NCBI GenBank assembly: GCA_905202215.1
Contig: CAJKRG010000001.1
Location: forward strand, 103,799 to 167,798
Direction: 5' to 3'
Source of the DNA: an uncultured Porphyromonadaceae bacterium
Lineage (GTDB): Bacteria; Bacteroidota; Bacteroidia; Bacteroidales; Muribaculaceae
Length of the DNA: 64,000 nt
Part shown: positions 25,844-35,004 of the stretch, in pieces
How positions within the stretch are numbered: position 1 is the stretch's first letter
Layout: each line of letters opens with the position of its first letter
Made by a program: the position numbers and the translations under genes
The notes under the pieces: generated by a model
What the model was told of the DNA's origin: nothing
What the model saw: only the letters and a program-made list of their open reading frames with translations
Databases searched by the model: none

Positions 25844-27124
25844 ATGCTTAAAGACACCGCAGTTTTCGACCTTATAGAGGCCGAACACCGCCGTCAGAAA
25901 GACGGTATCGAACTTATCGCTTCCGAAAACTACGTTAGCGACGAAGTGATGCGCGCCATGGGCTCGTGCCTGACCAACAAATATGCCGAAGGATATCCCG
26001 GCCGTCGTTATTATGGCGGCTGTCAGGTGGTCGATCAGGTTGAATCACTTGCCATCGAGCGTGTGAAACAGCTCTTCGGTGCCGAATATGCCAATGTGCA
26101 GCCTCACTCCGGAGCACAGGCCAACATGGCAGTTTTCATGGCCTGTCTGAATCCAGGTGATAAATTCATCGGCCTCAATCTGAGCCATGGCGGCCACCTG
26201 AGTCATGGAAGCCCAGTCAATTTCTCGGGTCTGGTATACCAGGCTCTTGAATACAATGTGGATGCCGAAACCGGTCTGGTCGACTATGACAAAATGGAAG
26301 AGGTATGCCGTCGTGAACGTCCGAAACTAATCATCGGCGGCGCCAGCGCTTATTCCCGGGAGTGGGATTATGCGCGTATGCGTGCCATTGCCGATGAAAT
26401 TGGCGCCATTTTTATGGTGGATATGGCCCATCCTGCCGGTCTTATCGCTGCAGGTCTTCTGGATAACCCTGTGAAATATGCCCATATCGTCACGTCCACT
26501 ACACACAAGACTCTCCGCGGCCCGCGTGGCGGTATCATTCTTATGGGTAAGGACTTCGTAAATCCCTGGGGTAAAAAATCGCCCAAAGGCGAAGACCGCA
26601 TGATGTCTCAGCTTCTTGATTCCGCTGTATTTCCCGGCGCACAGGGCGGTCCGCTTGAACATGTCATAGCAGCCAAGGCCGTAGCTTTCCATGAAGCTCT
26701 TCAGCCCGAATTCCGTGAATACCAGCTTCAGGTAAAGAAGAATGCCGCCGCTCTCGCCAAGGCCCTTTCCGATCTGGGCTATAAGATTGTATCGGGCGGT
26801 ACAGACAACCACTGTATTCTCATCGATCTTCGCACTAAATTCCCTGATCTTACGGGTAAGGTTGCCGAGCGTGTTCTTGTCGAGGCCGATATAACGGCCA
26901 ACAAAAATATGGTACCTTACGACAGTCGCTCGCCCTTCCAGACATCAGGTATCCGTCTGGGCACACCCGCGATCACGACCCGTGGTCTCAAGGAAGATTC
27001 CATGCAGGTCATCGCCGAAATGATTGATACCGTTCTGTCTGCTCCTGAAGACCGCGAAGGCATTGCCGCTGTTCGCAAGTCTGTCAATGAAATGATGGCC
27101 AACTATCCCATCTTCGCCTATTGA
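25844..27124 (+). CDS. glyA: Serine hydroxymethyltransferase
   Basis: The enzyme interconverts serine and glycine and supplies one-carbon units on tetrahydrofolate with pyridoxal phosphate. It has 426 residues. Diagnostic segments: [26 protein letters not shown], and [20 protein letters not shown] (here [17 protein letters not shown]) with the PLP lysine, and SGIRLGTPA near the C terminus. It follows the flavin reductase by 17 bp and its stop abuts the ispD start (TGATG). Confidence 0.98.
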   Translation: MLKDTAVFDLIEAEHRRQKDGIELIASENYVSDEVMRAMGSCLTNKYAEGYPGRRYYGGCQVVDQVESLAIERVKQLFGAEYANVQPHSGAQANMAVFMACLNPGDKFIGLNLSHGGHLSHGSPVNFSGLVYQALEYNVDAETGLVDYDKMEEVCRRERPKLIIGGASAYSREWDYARMRAIADEIGAIFMVDMAHPAGLIAAGLLDNPVKYAHIVTSTTHKTLRGPRGGIILMGKDFVNPWGKKSPKGEDRMMSQLLDSAVFPGAQGGPLEHVIAAKAVAFHEALQPEFREYQLQVKKNAAALAKALSDLGYKIVSGGTDNHCILIDLRTKFPDLTGKVAERVLVEADITANKNMVPYDSRSPFQTSGIRLGTPAITTRGLKEDSMQVIAEMIDTVLSAPEDREGIAAVRKSVNEMMANYPIFAY

Positions 27125-27840
27125 TGGCCTCGGGAAACAGAATATATTTCGTTATTGTCGCCGCCGGAGGAGGAACTCGCTTCGGCGGCGATATACCCAA
27201 ACAATTCCGTCAACTTGCCGGAAAAACGGTCGTGTGCCACAGTATCGACACATTTTACCGTTTTTGTGAAAAACGGTCGATTGCAGGAACCGTTATCCTT
27301 GTGCTCTCTCCTGCCGGAAAAGATTTTTGGCAACGTCAAGACAGCTGTAACTATCCCGATTTGCTGATAGCTGACGGGGGCGCCACACGTGCCGAATCGG
27401 TATCGAATTCACTTGGTCTCATAGGGCCGATCTGTGAGGGAGATATAATCATGGTTCACGACGGCGCCAGACCTCTGATAACCGAGAGCCTTCTTGATCG
27501 TCTGACAGATGCGGTACAAGTCGGTCTCAAAGCAATAGTGCCGGCAATAGCTCCGACAGATTCCCTGATGAAAAAGGATTGCGGAAGCACCGCGCGGCCG
27601 GTATGCCGTGGTGATTATCTTGCCGTACAGACTCCTCAGGCTTTCGACGGCCCGACACTCATCGACGCCTATCGGAAACAGAGTGACGATATAGCCCGTA
27701 TGACTGATGATGCATCAGTGGTTTATGCAGCCTGCGGCACACCGATAAGCTATGTGGAAGGCGAGACAACCAATATAAAGATAACAAATCCGGCCGATCT
27801 GCCTCTGGCTGAAATATTGCTTACGCAATGCTCTCGCTGA
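27124..27840 (+). CDS. ispD: 2-C-methyl-D-erythritol 4-phosphate cytidylyltransferase
   Basis: The enzyme transfers CMP to MEP in the non-mevalonate isoprenoid pathway. It has 238 residues from the ATG at 27124; a TTG lies one codon earlier but the ATG is preferred. The nucleotide-binding motif AAGGGTRFGGDIPKQF is near residue 15, with VHDGARPLI and QTPQAF further on. It overlaps glyA by one base (TGATG) and recG by 13 bp. Confidence 0.95.
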   Translation: MASGNRIYFVIVAAGGGTRFGGDIPKQFRQLAGKTVVCHSIDTFYRFCEKRSIAGTVILVLSPAGKDFWQRQDSCNYPDLLIADGGATRAESVSNSLGLIGPICEGDIIMVHDGARPLITESLLDRLTDAVQVGLKAIVPAIAPTDSLMKKDCGSTARPVCRGDYLAVQTPQAFDGPTLIDAYRKQSDDIARMTDDASVVYAACGTPISYVEGETTNIKITNPADLPLAEILLTQCSR

Positions 27841-29930
27841 GGCATGCCGACATAAAATATGTGAAAGGCATCGGCCCCCACAGGGCCGATTTGCTTGCTG
27901 CGGAGGTAGGCATTAGAAATGTCTACGATTTGTTGCGTCATTATCCTACAGGATACGTAGACCGATCCAAGATCTATTCCATACGCAGCCTGTGTATGGC
28001 AGACGGAGAGTTGCCTTCGGTGCAGGTCAAAGGTCGTTTCGTAAGTTTTAATGTTCTCGGCGAAGGCGCTCGCCAACGTCTTGTCGGATTGTTTACCGAC
28101 GGAACGGCAACCATGGAGTGTGTATGGTTCAAAGGTGTGCGTAATATCCGTAAAAAGCTTGTGACAGCAAGCGAATATATCATATTTGGGAAACCAGGCA
28201 GATTTAACTCGGTCCTGCAGATGACGCATCCTGAGGTCGATATTCCGGGAACGATAGGTGCCGCACAGGGACTGCGGGGAGTATATCCGCTTACCGAACG
28301 ACTGCGGACCGATAATTTCGGAAGTCGTGCTTTCTTCGCCTCCATATCATCTTATCTTGCCGGACATGCATCGCCATTCAGAGATCCTCTGCCATCCTCC
28401 GTGATAAGAAACAATGGCTTGATAGGTTTCGACGAGGCAATACGAACCATCCATATCCCTCAGGATCTCGAAAAACTCGCAGCGGCCAAACTGCGGCTGA
28501 AGTTCGAAGAGCTGTTTTTCATACAGGTAGATATGTTGCGTCGTGCGAGAAAACGTAAATGTTCTACCGAAGGATACTACATGCCTCGCGTCGGACGCTG
28601 GTTCAATGATTTTTACTCCCAGTGCCTACCATTCGAACTGACGGGCGCGCAAAAAAGAGTCATTAAAGAGATCCGCAACGACATCATCAGTTTCAAACAG
28701 ATGAATCGTCTCGTACAAGGCGATGTCGGTAGCGGAAAGACTCTGGTGGCTCTCATCAGTATGCTCTTTGCCATTGACAACGGCTATCAGGCCTGTCTGA
28801 TGGCTCCGACCGAAATACTTGCCACACAGCATTTCGAAACAATTTCCGGACTTTGCGCCAAAATAGGCCTGAATGTGAAATTACTCACAGGTTCGACACG
28901 AACTGCTGCCCGACGCGAAATAGCAGAAGGGCTTCTTGACGGCTCTATACATATCCTTGTCGGTACCCATGCCGTTATCGAAGATTCCGTGCAGTTTCAT
29001 CGTCTCGGTTTTGTGGTTATTGACGAACAGCACCGCTTCGGGGTGGCCCAGCGGGCTAAACTCTGGGCAAAAAGCGATGTTCCGCCACATGTGCTCGTAA
29101 TGACGGCAACTCCTATCCCTCGAACTCTCGCCATGACAGTGTACGGCGACCTCGACATATCCGTGATCGACGAACTGCCTCCGGGTCGTAAACCGGTTGC
29201 GACGGCTCTGAGGTATGATGAGCAACGTGAGCGCGTCCAAAAAGCTATTTTGGGCGAATTGGAAGCTGGCCGCCAGGTCTATATCGTATATCCTCTTATC
29301 GAAGAAAATGAAAAACTCGATCTCAAGAGTGCTACCGAAGGTTATGAGCGGGCTTCAAGAATCTTCGGTAAATATGGTGTGGCATTCGTGCACGGACGCA
29401 TGAAACCGGCCGAGAAAGATGCACAGATGGCTCTATTCGCTTCCGGAAAAGCGGCTGTCTTGGTTTCCACTACTGTGATCGAGGTCGGAGTTAATGTTCC
29501 TAATGCGACAACCATGATAATCGAGAATGCCGAACGGTTCGGCCTGTCGCAGTTGCATCAGCTTCGCGGGCGTGTAGGCCGAGGAGCCGACAAAAGCTAT
29601 TGTATACTGATGACAAAGCATAAGATCGCCGCAGAGACCCGGAAACGCCTCGAATTGATGACATCGACGACCGACGGTTTTGTAATCGCTGAAGCCGATA
29701 TGCAGATGCGCGGCCCCGGTGATATAGAAGGCACTATGCAGAGCGGCTTACCGTTTGATCTTCACATAGCCAATCTCGCCCAGGATGGGCGCATAATACA
29801 GATGGCTCGTAATGCCGCTGAAAAACTCCTTGACGAAGACCCGGACCTCACACGGCCGGAAAATTCATATTTCGCCGAAGCCATGAGGGAAATCGCACGA
29901 CGAAATACCGACTGGAGTCGCATTTCATGA
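27828..29930 (+). CDS. recG: ATP-dependent DNA helicase RecG
   Basis: The helicase remodels stalled replication forks and Holliday junctions. It has 700 residues: an N-terminal wedge/OB domain (KYVKGIGPHRADLL at the start), Walker A QGDVGSGKT near residue 302, the Asp-Glu-Gln-His box (VIDEQHRFG), motif III VLVMTATPIPRTLAMT, and C-terminal QLHQLRGRVGRG. The length fits the family. It is the last gene of the run from pyrB and overlaps ispD. Confidence 0.97.
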   Translation: MLSLRHADIKYVKGIGPHRADLLAAEVGIRNVYDLLRHYPTGYVDRSKIYSIRSLCMADGELPSVQVKGRFVSFNVLGEGARQRLVGLFTDGTATMECVWFKGVRNIRKKLVTASEYIIFGKPGRFNSVLQMTHPEVDIPGTIGAAQGLRGVYPLTERLRTDNFGSRAFFASISSYLAGHASPFRDPLPSSVIRNNGLIGFDEAIRTIHIPQDLEKLAAAKLRLKFEELFFIQVDMLRRARKRKCSTEGYYMPRVGRWFNDFYSQCLPFELTGAQKRVIKEIRNDIISFKQMNRLVQGDVGSGKTLVALISMLFAIDNGYQACLMAPTEILATQHFETISGLCAKIGLNVKLLTGSTRTAARREIAEGLLDGSIHILVGTHAVIEDSVQFHRLGFVVIDEQHRFGVAQRAKLWAKSDVPPHVLVMTATPIPRTLAMTVYGDLDISVIDELPPGRKPVATALRYDEQRERVQKAILGELEAGRQVYIVYPLIEENEKLDLKSATEGYERASRIFGKYGVAFVHGRMKPAEKDAQMALFASGKAAVLVSTTVIEVGVNVPNATTMIIENAERFGLSQLHQLRGRVGRGADKSYCILMTKHKIAAETRKRLELMTSTTDGFVIAEADMQMRGPGDIEGTMQSGLPFDLHIANLAQDGRIIQMARNAAEKLLDEDPDLTRPENSYFAEAMREIARRNTDWSRIS

Positions 29931-29939
29931 TTTTTTTCT

Positions 29940-29947
29940 TACCTTTG
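29940..29947 (+). promoter_or_regulatory. Candidate -7 element upstream of the YitT gene
   Basis: TACCTTTG matches TAnnTTTG, about 10 bp after the recG stop and 40 bp before the YitT start. A convincing -33 box is not seen. Confidence 0.45.
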
Positions 29948-29987
29948 TCCCGTAAAAAAATAAGAGGTTATCAAACAAACTCTAACT

Positions 29988-30896
29988 ATGCCAGCGAACG
30001 CAATCAACTTCTGGCGCACCACGCGCGACTATATTTTCATCACCCTCGGCATGGCGACATATGCCTTTGGTTTTTGTGCTTTTATTCTTCCACAAAAGGT
30101 GGTGATCGGCGGTGTGGCAGGTCTTGGCACCATCATCTACTTTCTTACGGGAATTCCTGTTGCCGTTTCCCAATATGCTCTGAACCTTATTCTGCTCGCG
30201 ATAGCCTATAAGGTAGTCGGCAAAAAATTTGTATTGGGTACCATCTTCGGCGCTACAATGATTTCGGTATGGGTAGGTATATTCCAGCCTTTGTTTCAGG
30301 ATATAAGGATAACCGACGAGCCATTCATGAATATTGTCATCGGTGGAATTCTTGCTGGCATTGGCGTCGGAATGGCGTTTACTCATAACGGATCGAGCGG
30401 CGGCACGGATATCATAGCCGCAATGGTTTCGAAGCATACCAACGTGAGTGTTGGCCGCACGATGCTATATGTAGACTTTTTCATCATATCATCGTCATAT
30501 TTCCTTTTCCACAAGCTCGATCTTGTTGTATATGGTTTTATCGTGCTGGCTCTGACATCATTTACAGCCGATATGATCATCAACACAAACCGGCAAGCCG
30601 TACAGTTTACTATTTTTTCCAAAAGATGGCAGGAAATAGCGACAGCTATAAATAACGATGCCAAGCGCGGATGTACCGTTCTGACCGGCATGGGCTGGTA
30701 TTCGAAACAGGAAGTAAAAGTCCTTCTTGTGATGTGCCGCAAGATAGAGGCTGTCACTATCTCACGAATCATCAAGAGCATAGATCCCGAGGCCTTTACC
30801 ACACAGGCCAACGTCAATGGCGTCTACGGCAAAGGCTTCGATGAACTCAAGGTAAAAATGAAAGCCCCGGCGCACACTCATCACGATCAAAAATAA
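29988..30896 (+). CDS. YitT family membrane protein
   Basis: The protein has 302 residues with about five hydrophobic segments in the first 205 residues, including the conserved VVIGGVAGLGTIIYFLTGIPVA-type loop (in two parts) and SSGGTDIIA. The C-terminal soluble part is a DUF2179 domain ending with QANVNGVYGKGFDELK. The family is widespread and its transport or regulatory function is unresolved. Confidence 0.9.
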   Translation: MPANAINFWRTTRDYIFITLGMATYAFGFCAFILPQKVVIGGVAGLGTIIYFLTGIPVAVSQYALNLILLAIAYKVVGKKFVLGTIFGATMISVWVGIFQPLFQDIRITDEPFMNIVIGGILAGIGVGMAFTHNGSSGGTDIIAAMVSKHTNVSVGRTMLYVDFFIISSSYFLFHKLDLVVYGFIVLALTSFTADMIINTNRQAVQFTIFSKRWQEIATAINNDAKRGCTVLTGMGWYSKQEVKVLLVMCRKIEAVTISRIIKSIDPEAFTTQANVNGVYGKGFDELKVKMKAPAHTHHDQK

Positions 30897-30899
30897 AAA

Positions 30900-30923
30900 G
30901 GGGCACACCCTAAGGCATGCCCC
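30900..30923 (-). terminator. Terminator between the YitT gene and the Rossmann-like gene
   Basis: GGGGCA (30900-30905) pairs with TGCCCC (30918-30923). On the minus strand the stem is followed by CTTTTTATTTTTG, a good U-tract, so it mainly serves the minus-strand gene ending at 30951. Confidence 0.65.
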
Positions 30924-30950
30924 GTGCGGTGAGAAGAGAGGAGAATGATA

Positions 30951-31427
30951 TTATTCTTCACTATACACCGCTTTATGTGTCCTGGGATGTAGCACTTCTT
31001 CAGCTGTTCTGCCGGGAAAGTCTCCCTCAGTTGAAATGAATACCCAGTCGATATCGTCGAGACGACGCATGTCGCTGACAAAGAAAGCTTCGGAATCAGG
31101 TGAGGCCACTACGATAACACGCTTTACTCCTGCTTCACGCGCTGCATGGAGAGTGTCCGAAAAATACCGGAGGGCTATATCGTTGGTGTATGCATCCTGA
31201 AGATCATCATTGTAAGTCATTACAGCTGTGTCGTATCCTCTGAATTCATCGATAGTCTTGTCATGTTCCTCAACCGGAAGGTGAGTAATTGTCAGACGTG
31301 AATCATCTACCATCACTTTTTCGGGATAGTCGACCATGGCTTTCACGCTGAGGCTCTGTGCGAGGAGCGATCCCAGAACGTCACCGAATACACGGCATGT
31401 AGTGCCGGTCAATGCAATTTCTTTCAT
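30951..31427 (-). CDS. Small NAD(P)-binding Rossmann-like protein
   Basis: The protein has 158 residues. The start (MKEIALTGTTCRVFGDVLGSLL) resembles a Rossmann beta-alpha turn, though the Gly spacing is degenerate; later strands (GYDTAVMTYND, VKRVIVVASPD) and a DDIDWVFISTEGDF segment resemble atypical short-chain dehydrogenases of the NmrA type. It is much shorter than full members, ending before the substrate domain. It lies 73 bp downstream of dnaG on the same strand. Confidence 0.6.
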   Translation of the reverse strand: MKEIALTGTTCRVFGDVLGSLLAQSLSVKAMVDYPEKVMVDDSRLTITHLPVEEHDKTIDEFRGYDTAVMTYNDDLQDAYTNDIALRYFSDTLHAAREAGVKRVIVVASPDSEAFFVSDMRRLDDIDWVFISTEGDFPGRTAEEVLHPRTHKAVYSEE

Positions 31428-31500
31428 AGCTGAATTAGTTATTTATCTATGCTTAGAACGCACAAGGCAACCTTGTGGTTCAGAAAAGATAAAAACTTTT

Positions 31501-33699
31501 TCAGTGTTTAGGCAGAATGATTCTTTCGCCAAGTACTTTTACAAGTTCACGCTGCATATTCTGCAATTCGGCAATTTTCATTATTATCTCCTGCGCACGA
31601 TCGATATGCGAAGCATCGAGCGTGGCGAGTTCTGCCGAAAGATCACGCAGACGTCCTGCCAGAATGGCATTCTGCAACTCATAGATAGCTCTCGGTACCA
31701 GATCGGGAAGCTGTTCCTGTTCGCTTTCTATATTTTCCTGTTTGGTGTAAATACGTGACAGAGTATATCTTTCGATAAGGAGCGCGTTTGCCGTATTGCG
31801 TACGATATCGTCGGGAGAATTAGCGAGCCGATCCTGACAGTATTTTGCATCGAATTCATTTATCCGTTCGACCCGATATTTTTCCGCCTTGTTTCTGGCT
31901 CTTTGCTCCATCGTCTCTATCTGCGCTATGTTCTCTGCCTTGAGCCTTATTTCCTCATAAGCCTCGGCCATGCGTGCGCTGCATTCATTGTCAAGCGACT
32001 GTATGAAGATCTCGCGGTCTGCCTGCCATTGTCCGTGTCTGAGTTCCTTGACAGCCTCGTATGTGCGCTTGAATGCCGGATAAGTCATTGTATATCCGTC
32101 GATACCCAGTTCGCCGTCGATCAGGTCAAAAACAGTCCCCGGTGTGAAAGTACCGTCAGGCTTGGCGATATCCATTATATATAAGAGACCGTAGCGGACA
32201 ATATAGCGCATTAACATCTCCTCATAGGGACGAAGGCTGTTTGTGTCAAGATTGATCAGAGGGGCCTCCGGCACAATTTGCTGTTCTTCGGCATTCGTTG
32301 TCTCTTCATCCGATTCCGGCTGAGAAAGTTGTTCTGCAGATTCGCGTGCCCTGCGTCTTGCGGCATCTTTTGCTGCCTCCTCCAGCCGACGCGTACGCAG
32401 CACTTTCAACTGACTTGCAAGTACTTGTTCCGGTACGTCGAGACGTCTCGAACACTGAGCTATGTATTCCTGAGTGGTGACAGGATCGTCGACAAAAGCG
32501 ACCGAATACAAAATGCCGTTGATAGCCTTGGCTTTCGCTGTAGGATCGTTGTCCGGGACATCTCGCAGAAGCATGTCGGCCATAAAGGCTATTATATCCA
32601 CTTCATGCTCCGCCAGATATGTCTCAACCTCGGTCGAACTATGGCTTTGGGCGAAAGAGTCGGGGTCATCGCCTGGCGGCAGACTGAGCACCTTTACATT
32701 CAGACCTTCGCCCAAAAGCATGTTTATTCCTCGTAACGAGGCTTTTATGCCGGCAGCATCCGCATCATAGATAAGCGTCACATTATTGGAGAAACGTCGC
32801 AATGCACGTATCTGCCCTTCGGTGAGCGATGTTCCGGATGAGGCGACAACATTCTCCACACCGGCCTGATGCATGGATATCACATCGAGATAACCTTCGA
32901 CGAGTATGCATTTGTCTTTTTTCGCAATAGCGCTTTTGGCCTGATAGAGACCGTATAGCTCGAGATTTTTGTGATAAATGGGAGATTCGGGCGAATTGAC
33001 ATACTTTGCGATAGTTTTGTCAGAACGCATGGTGCGGCCTCCGAATGCTATCACACGACCCGAAATACTGTGTACAGGAAAAATGACACGGCTCCGGAAA
33101 CGGTCGTAGAGTGATTTATCGTCTCTTTCGATAGCGAGTCCGGTATCTACGAGATATTTTGTATTATACCCTGCACCTTTGGCCGCATCTATCAGTTCGC
33201 GATTCCGGTCTATGGCATAGCCGAGATGAAAGCGCGCTATCATCGCATCATTGATACCTCGGTGACGGAGATAGGCAAGAGCTGTGTCACGGCCCTCGTC
33301 GGTGTCGACAAGATTTTTCTTGAAATGTCCGAGTGCGAATTCGTTGACAGCAAGCATGGCTTCGCGGGCATTCATGGCCTCGCGTTCCTGGTCGCTGATT
33401 TCTTTCTCGACTATCTCGATATTGTATTTGCGCGCAAGATAACGGAGAGCTTCCTGATAGCTGAGCTGCTCATGCTCCATTATGAAATTGACAGGCGAAC
33501 CGCCTTTGCCGCAACTGAAACATTTGCATATATTGCGGGCGCGGTTTACCGAAAACGAAGGGGTGCGCTCGTTGTGAAACGGGCACAATCCCTTGAAATT
33601 GGCACCGCTACGGCGCAATTTCACAAAATCGCTGACAACATCTACAATATCGGCTACGTCAAGGATCTTATTTACCGTTTCCTGATCTATTCTGGGCAT
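31501..33699 (-). CDS. dnaG: DNA primase
   Basis: The enzyme makes RNA primers for replication. It has 732 residues: an N-terminal CHC2 zinc finger (CPFHNERTPSF and CKCFSCG, about residues 39-66), the catalytic core with KCILVEGYLDVISMHQAG and TLIYDADAAGIKAS (TOPRIM acidic residues), a Gln/Glu-rich linker, and a C-terminal helical region for helicase binding. Length is somewhat above E. coli DnaG, as usual in Bacteroidetes. A -7-like TAATTTTG lies 23 bp upstream on the minus strand. Confidence 0.97.
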   Translation of the reverse strand: MPRIDQETVNKILDVADIVDVVSDFVKLRRSGANFKGLCPFHNERTPSFSVNRARNICKCFSCGKGGSPVNFIMEHEQLSYQEALRYLARKYNIEIVEKEISDQEREAMNAREAMLAVNEFALGHFKKNLVDTDEGRDTALAYLRHRGINDAMIARFHLGYAIDRNRELIDAAKGAGYNTKYLVDTGLAIERDDKSLYDRFRSRVIFPVHSISGRVIAFGGRTMRSDKTIAKYVNSPESPIYHKNLELYGLYQAKSAIAKKDKCILVEGYLDVISMHQAGVENVVASSGTSLTEGQIRALRRFSNNVTLIYDADAAGIKASLRGINMLLGEGLNVKVLSLPPGDDPDSFAQSHSSTEVETYLAEHEVDIIAFMADMLLRDVPDNDPTAKAKAINGILYSVAFVDDPVTTQEYIAQCSRRLDVPEQVLASQLKVLRTRRLEEAAKDAARRRARESAEQLSQPESDEETTNAEEQQIVPEAPLINLDTNSLRPYEEMLMRYIVRYGLLYIMDIAKPDGTFTPGTVFDLIDGELGIDGYTMTYPAFKRTYEAVKELRHGQWQADREIFIQSLDNECSARMAEAYEEIRLKAENIAQIETMEQRARNKAEKYRVERINEFDAKYCQDRLANSPDDIVRNTANALLIERYTLSRIYTKQENIESEQEQLPDLVPRAIYELQNAILAGRLRDLSAELATLDASHIDRAQEIIMKIAELQNMQRELVKVLGERIILPKH

Positions 33700-33721
33700 G
33701 CACTATTATGCTTTTTCATCA

Positions 33722-33729
33722 CAAAATTA
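33722..33729 (-). promoter_or_regulatory. Candidate -7 element of dnaG
   Basis: On the minus strand this reads TAATTTTG, matching TAnnTTTG. A clear -33 box is not visible because the terminator of the upstream gene occupies that space. Confidence 0.45.
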
Positions 33730-33749
33730 GCTAAAAAAAACAATATATA

Positions 33750-33785
33750 CTACAGCGGCGACGCCTCCCGGTGTCGCCGCTGTAG
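33750..33785 (-). terminator. Strong terminator of the DUF5686-MBOAT-hydrolase operon
   Basis: A perfect 13-bp stem (CTACAGCGGCGAC at 33750-33762, GTCGCCGCTGTAG at 33773-33785) with a 10-nt loop. On the minus strand it is followed by TATATATTG and eight T residues. Confidence 0.88.
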
Positions 33786-33910
33786 ATAAACCAATCATTA
33801 TCACATTTCTTGCAATGGAAAAAGTAATTTTTTCGCTTTGTATATATGAAACACTGACATGAGGGAAAAAGTTCAGAGACCCCGTGTTTTTTTCGGGATC
33901 CCTGATATAA

Positions 33911-34948
33911 TTACCACATGGGAGTGAAACCTGAAGTTTTCTTAAGATGCCTGTTGGCACATCCTGTGAGGTCGGCATGATTGCTTGTGTCAAGTTTAAG
34001 GATAGGGGATCCGGGGGTTAGGCTGAGTCGTCCGAGATCGATCCAGAAATCGCTATAGGCATCAGCAAATTTCATATAATATTTTCCCCCGCTGATATCA
34101 GCAATACTACGCCACTGCGTAGAGGAGATATTTGGCTCGCCTTCGATTTCGTAACCGTAAGGTACACTGACCGCGCCCATAATGCTTGACAGGCTGCCCC
34201 ATGCTGAGCTGTAGTCTACATTAGTCGGCACATGATGGATAAAGAAATCGGCACGGACAAATCTGTCAGGACTCTTCACGCCACCAGGCATCATATTTAC
34301 GCCGCCTACGCTTTCCCAGTATTTATTGATGACTGTCATCTGGGGATAAGCAGGATCGTTTGTCAGCACCTGAAGTTCACGTCCCTTATATATATTAAGT
34401 TTGCCGTCTACATATTCCATAATAAGGGTCGTGCCGCTTTTGTCGGTAAGCGCCCAATGCAGCAGAGATACAGTGCCGCCGTCAAAGGTCTTGCCGCTGA
34501 TTCCGAATTCATGGGTGTTCAGCCACTGCTCTACTTCGTCTACCGTGGCGAAGTTATCAAGGAAGTAACTCACCATCACCGAGAGGCTCATTACGGCAGT
34601 ATCGTCGGAGCCGTCGGCTTCATGATAGACTGCGGTCTTGCAGAAGAGGCCAGCCATCTGGAGACCATGGTCATTCATTCCTTCGGTCACGCCGCCGTCG
34701 TATCCTACCGCGAGAACCGACCCGTATTTGGATACCCACTGAAGCCGTGGTCCCGAAGGCATACTCTCTTTGGCTATGCCGGAAGGATATACGTAGAGAT
34801 TGGTGGGGATCGGAGTACGCCAGTCCAGTGTGCGGCCTGCGAGGACAGTACCGTCGTCTCCAAGATAAACCACACGGGAGCAAGCATAAGCGACGGCACC
34901 GGCCACCAGCAGCATAAGTGCCGTAACGATGAATCTGATTTTTTTCAT
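33911..34948 (-). CDS. Choloylglycine hydrolase / linear amide C-N hydrolase family protein
   Basis: The protein has 345 residues with a signal peptide that ends right before Cys23 (AYAC). This Cys is the expected N-terminal nucleophile after processing. Relative to bile salt hydrolases the catalytic set is complete: Cys23 with Arg39 and Asp42 (AGRTLDW), an Asn in GMNDHGLQMAGL, an Asn in VLTNDPAYPQ, and the Arg in SPDRFVRADF. The family includes bile salt hydrolase, penicillin V acylase and acyl-homoserine lactone acylases; which amide is cut cannot be read from the sequence. Export to the periplasm or beyond is expected. It is the last gene of a minus-strand operon with MBOAT and DUF5686 genes. 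Confidence 0.9.
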   Translation of the reverse strand: MKKIRFIVTALMLLVAGAVAYACSRVVYLGDDGTVLAGRTLDWRTPIPTNLYVYPSGIAKESMPSGPRLQWVSKYGSVLAVGYDGGVTEGMNDHGLQMAGLFCKTAVYHEADGSDDTAVMSLSVMVSYFLDNFATVDEVEQWLNTHEFGISGKTFDGGTVSLLHWALTDKSGTTLIMEYVDGKLNIYKGRELQVLTNDPAYPQMTVINKYWESVGGVNMMPGGVKSPDRFVRADFFIHHVPTNVDYSSAWGSLSSIMGAVSVPYGYEIEGEPNISSTQWRSIADISGGKYYMKFADAYSDFWIDLGRLSLTPGSPILKLDTSNHADLTGCANRHLKKTSGFTPMW

Positions 34949-35004
34949 TGTCTGCGAAACTTTAGTTTGTTATAGAATAGTAACAAACCCGTCGCAGCCA
35001 ATGT

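Noticed and set aside
34232..34975. A 247-codon plus-strand frame opposite the choloylglycine-hydrolase-family gene
   Set aside because: It is antisense to a gene with a complete catalytic residue set and carries no motif of its own.
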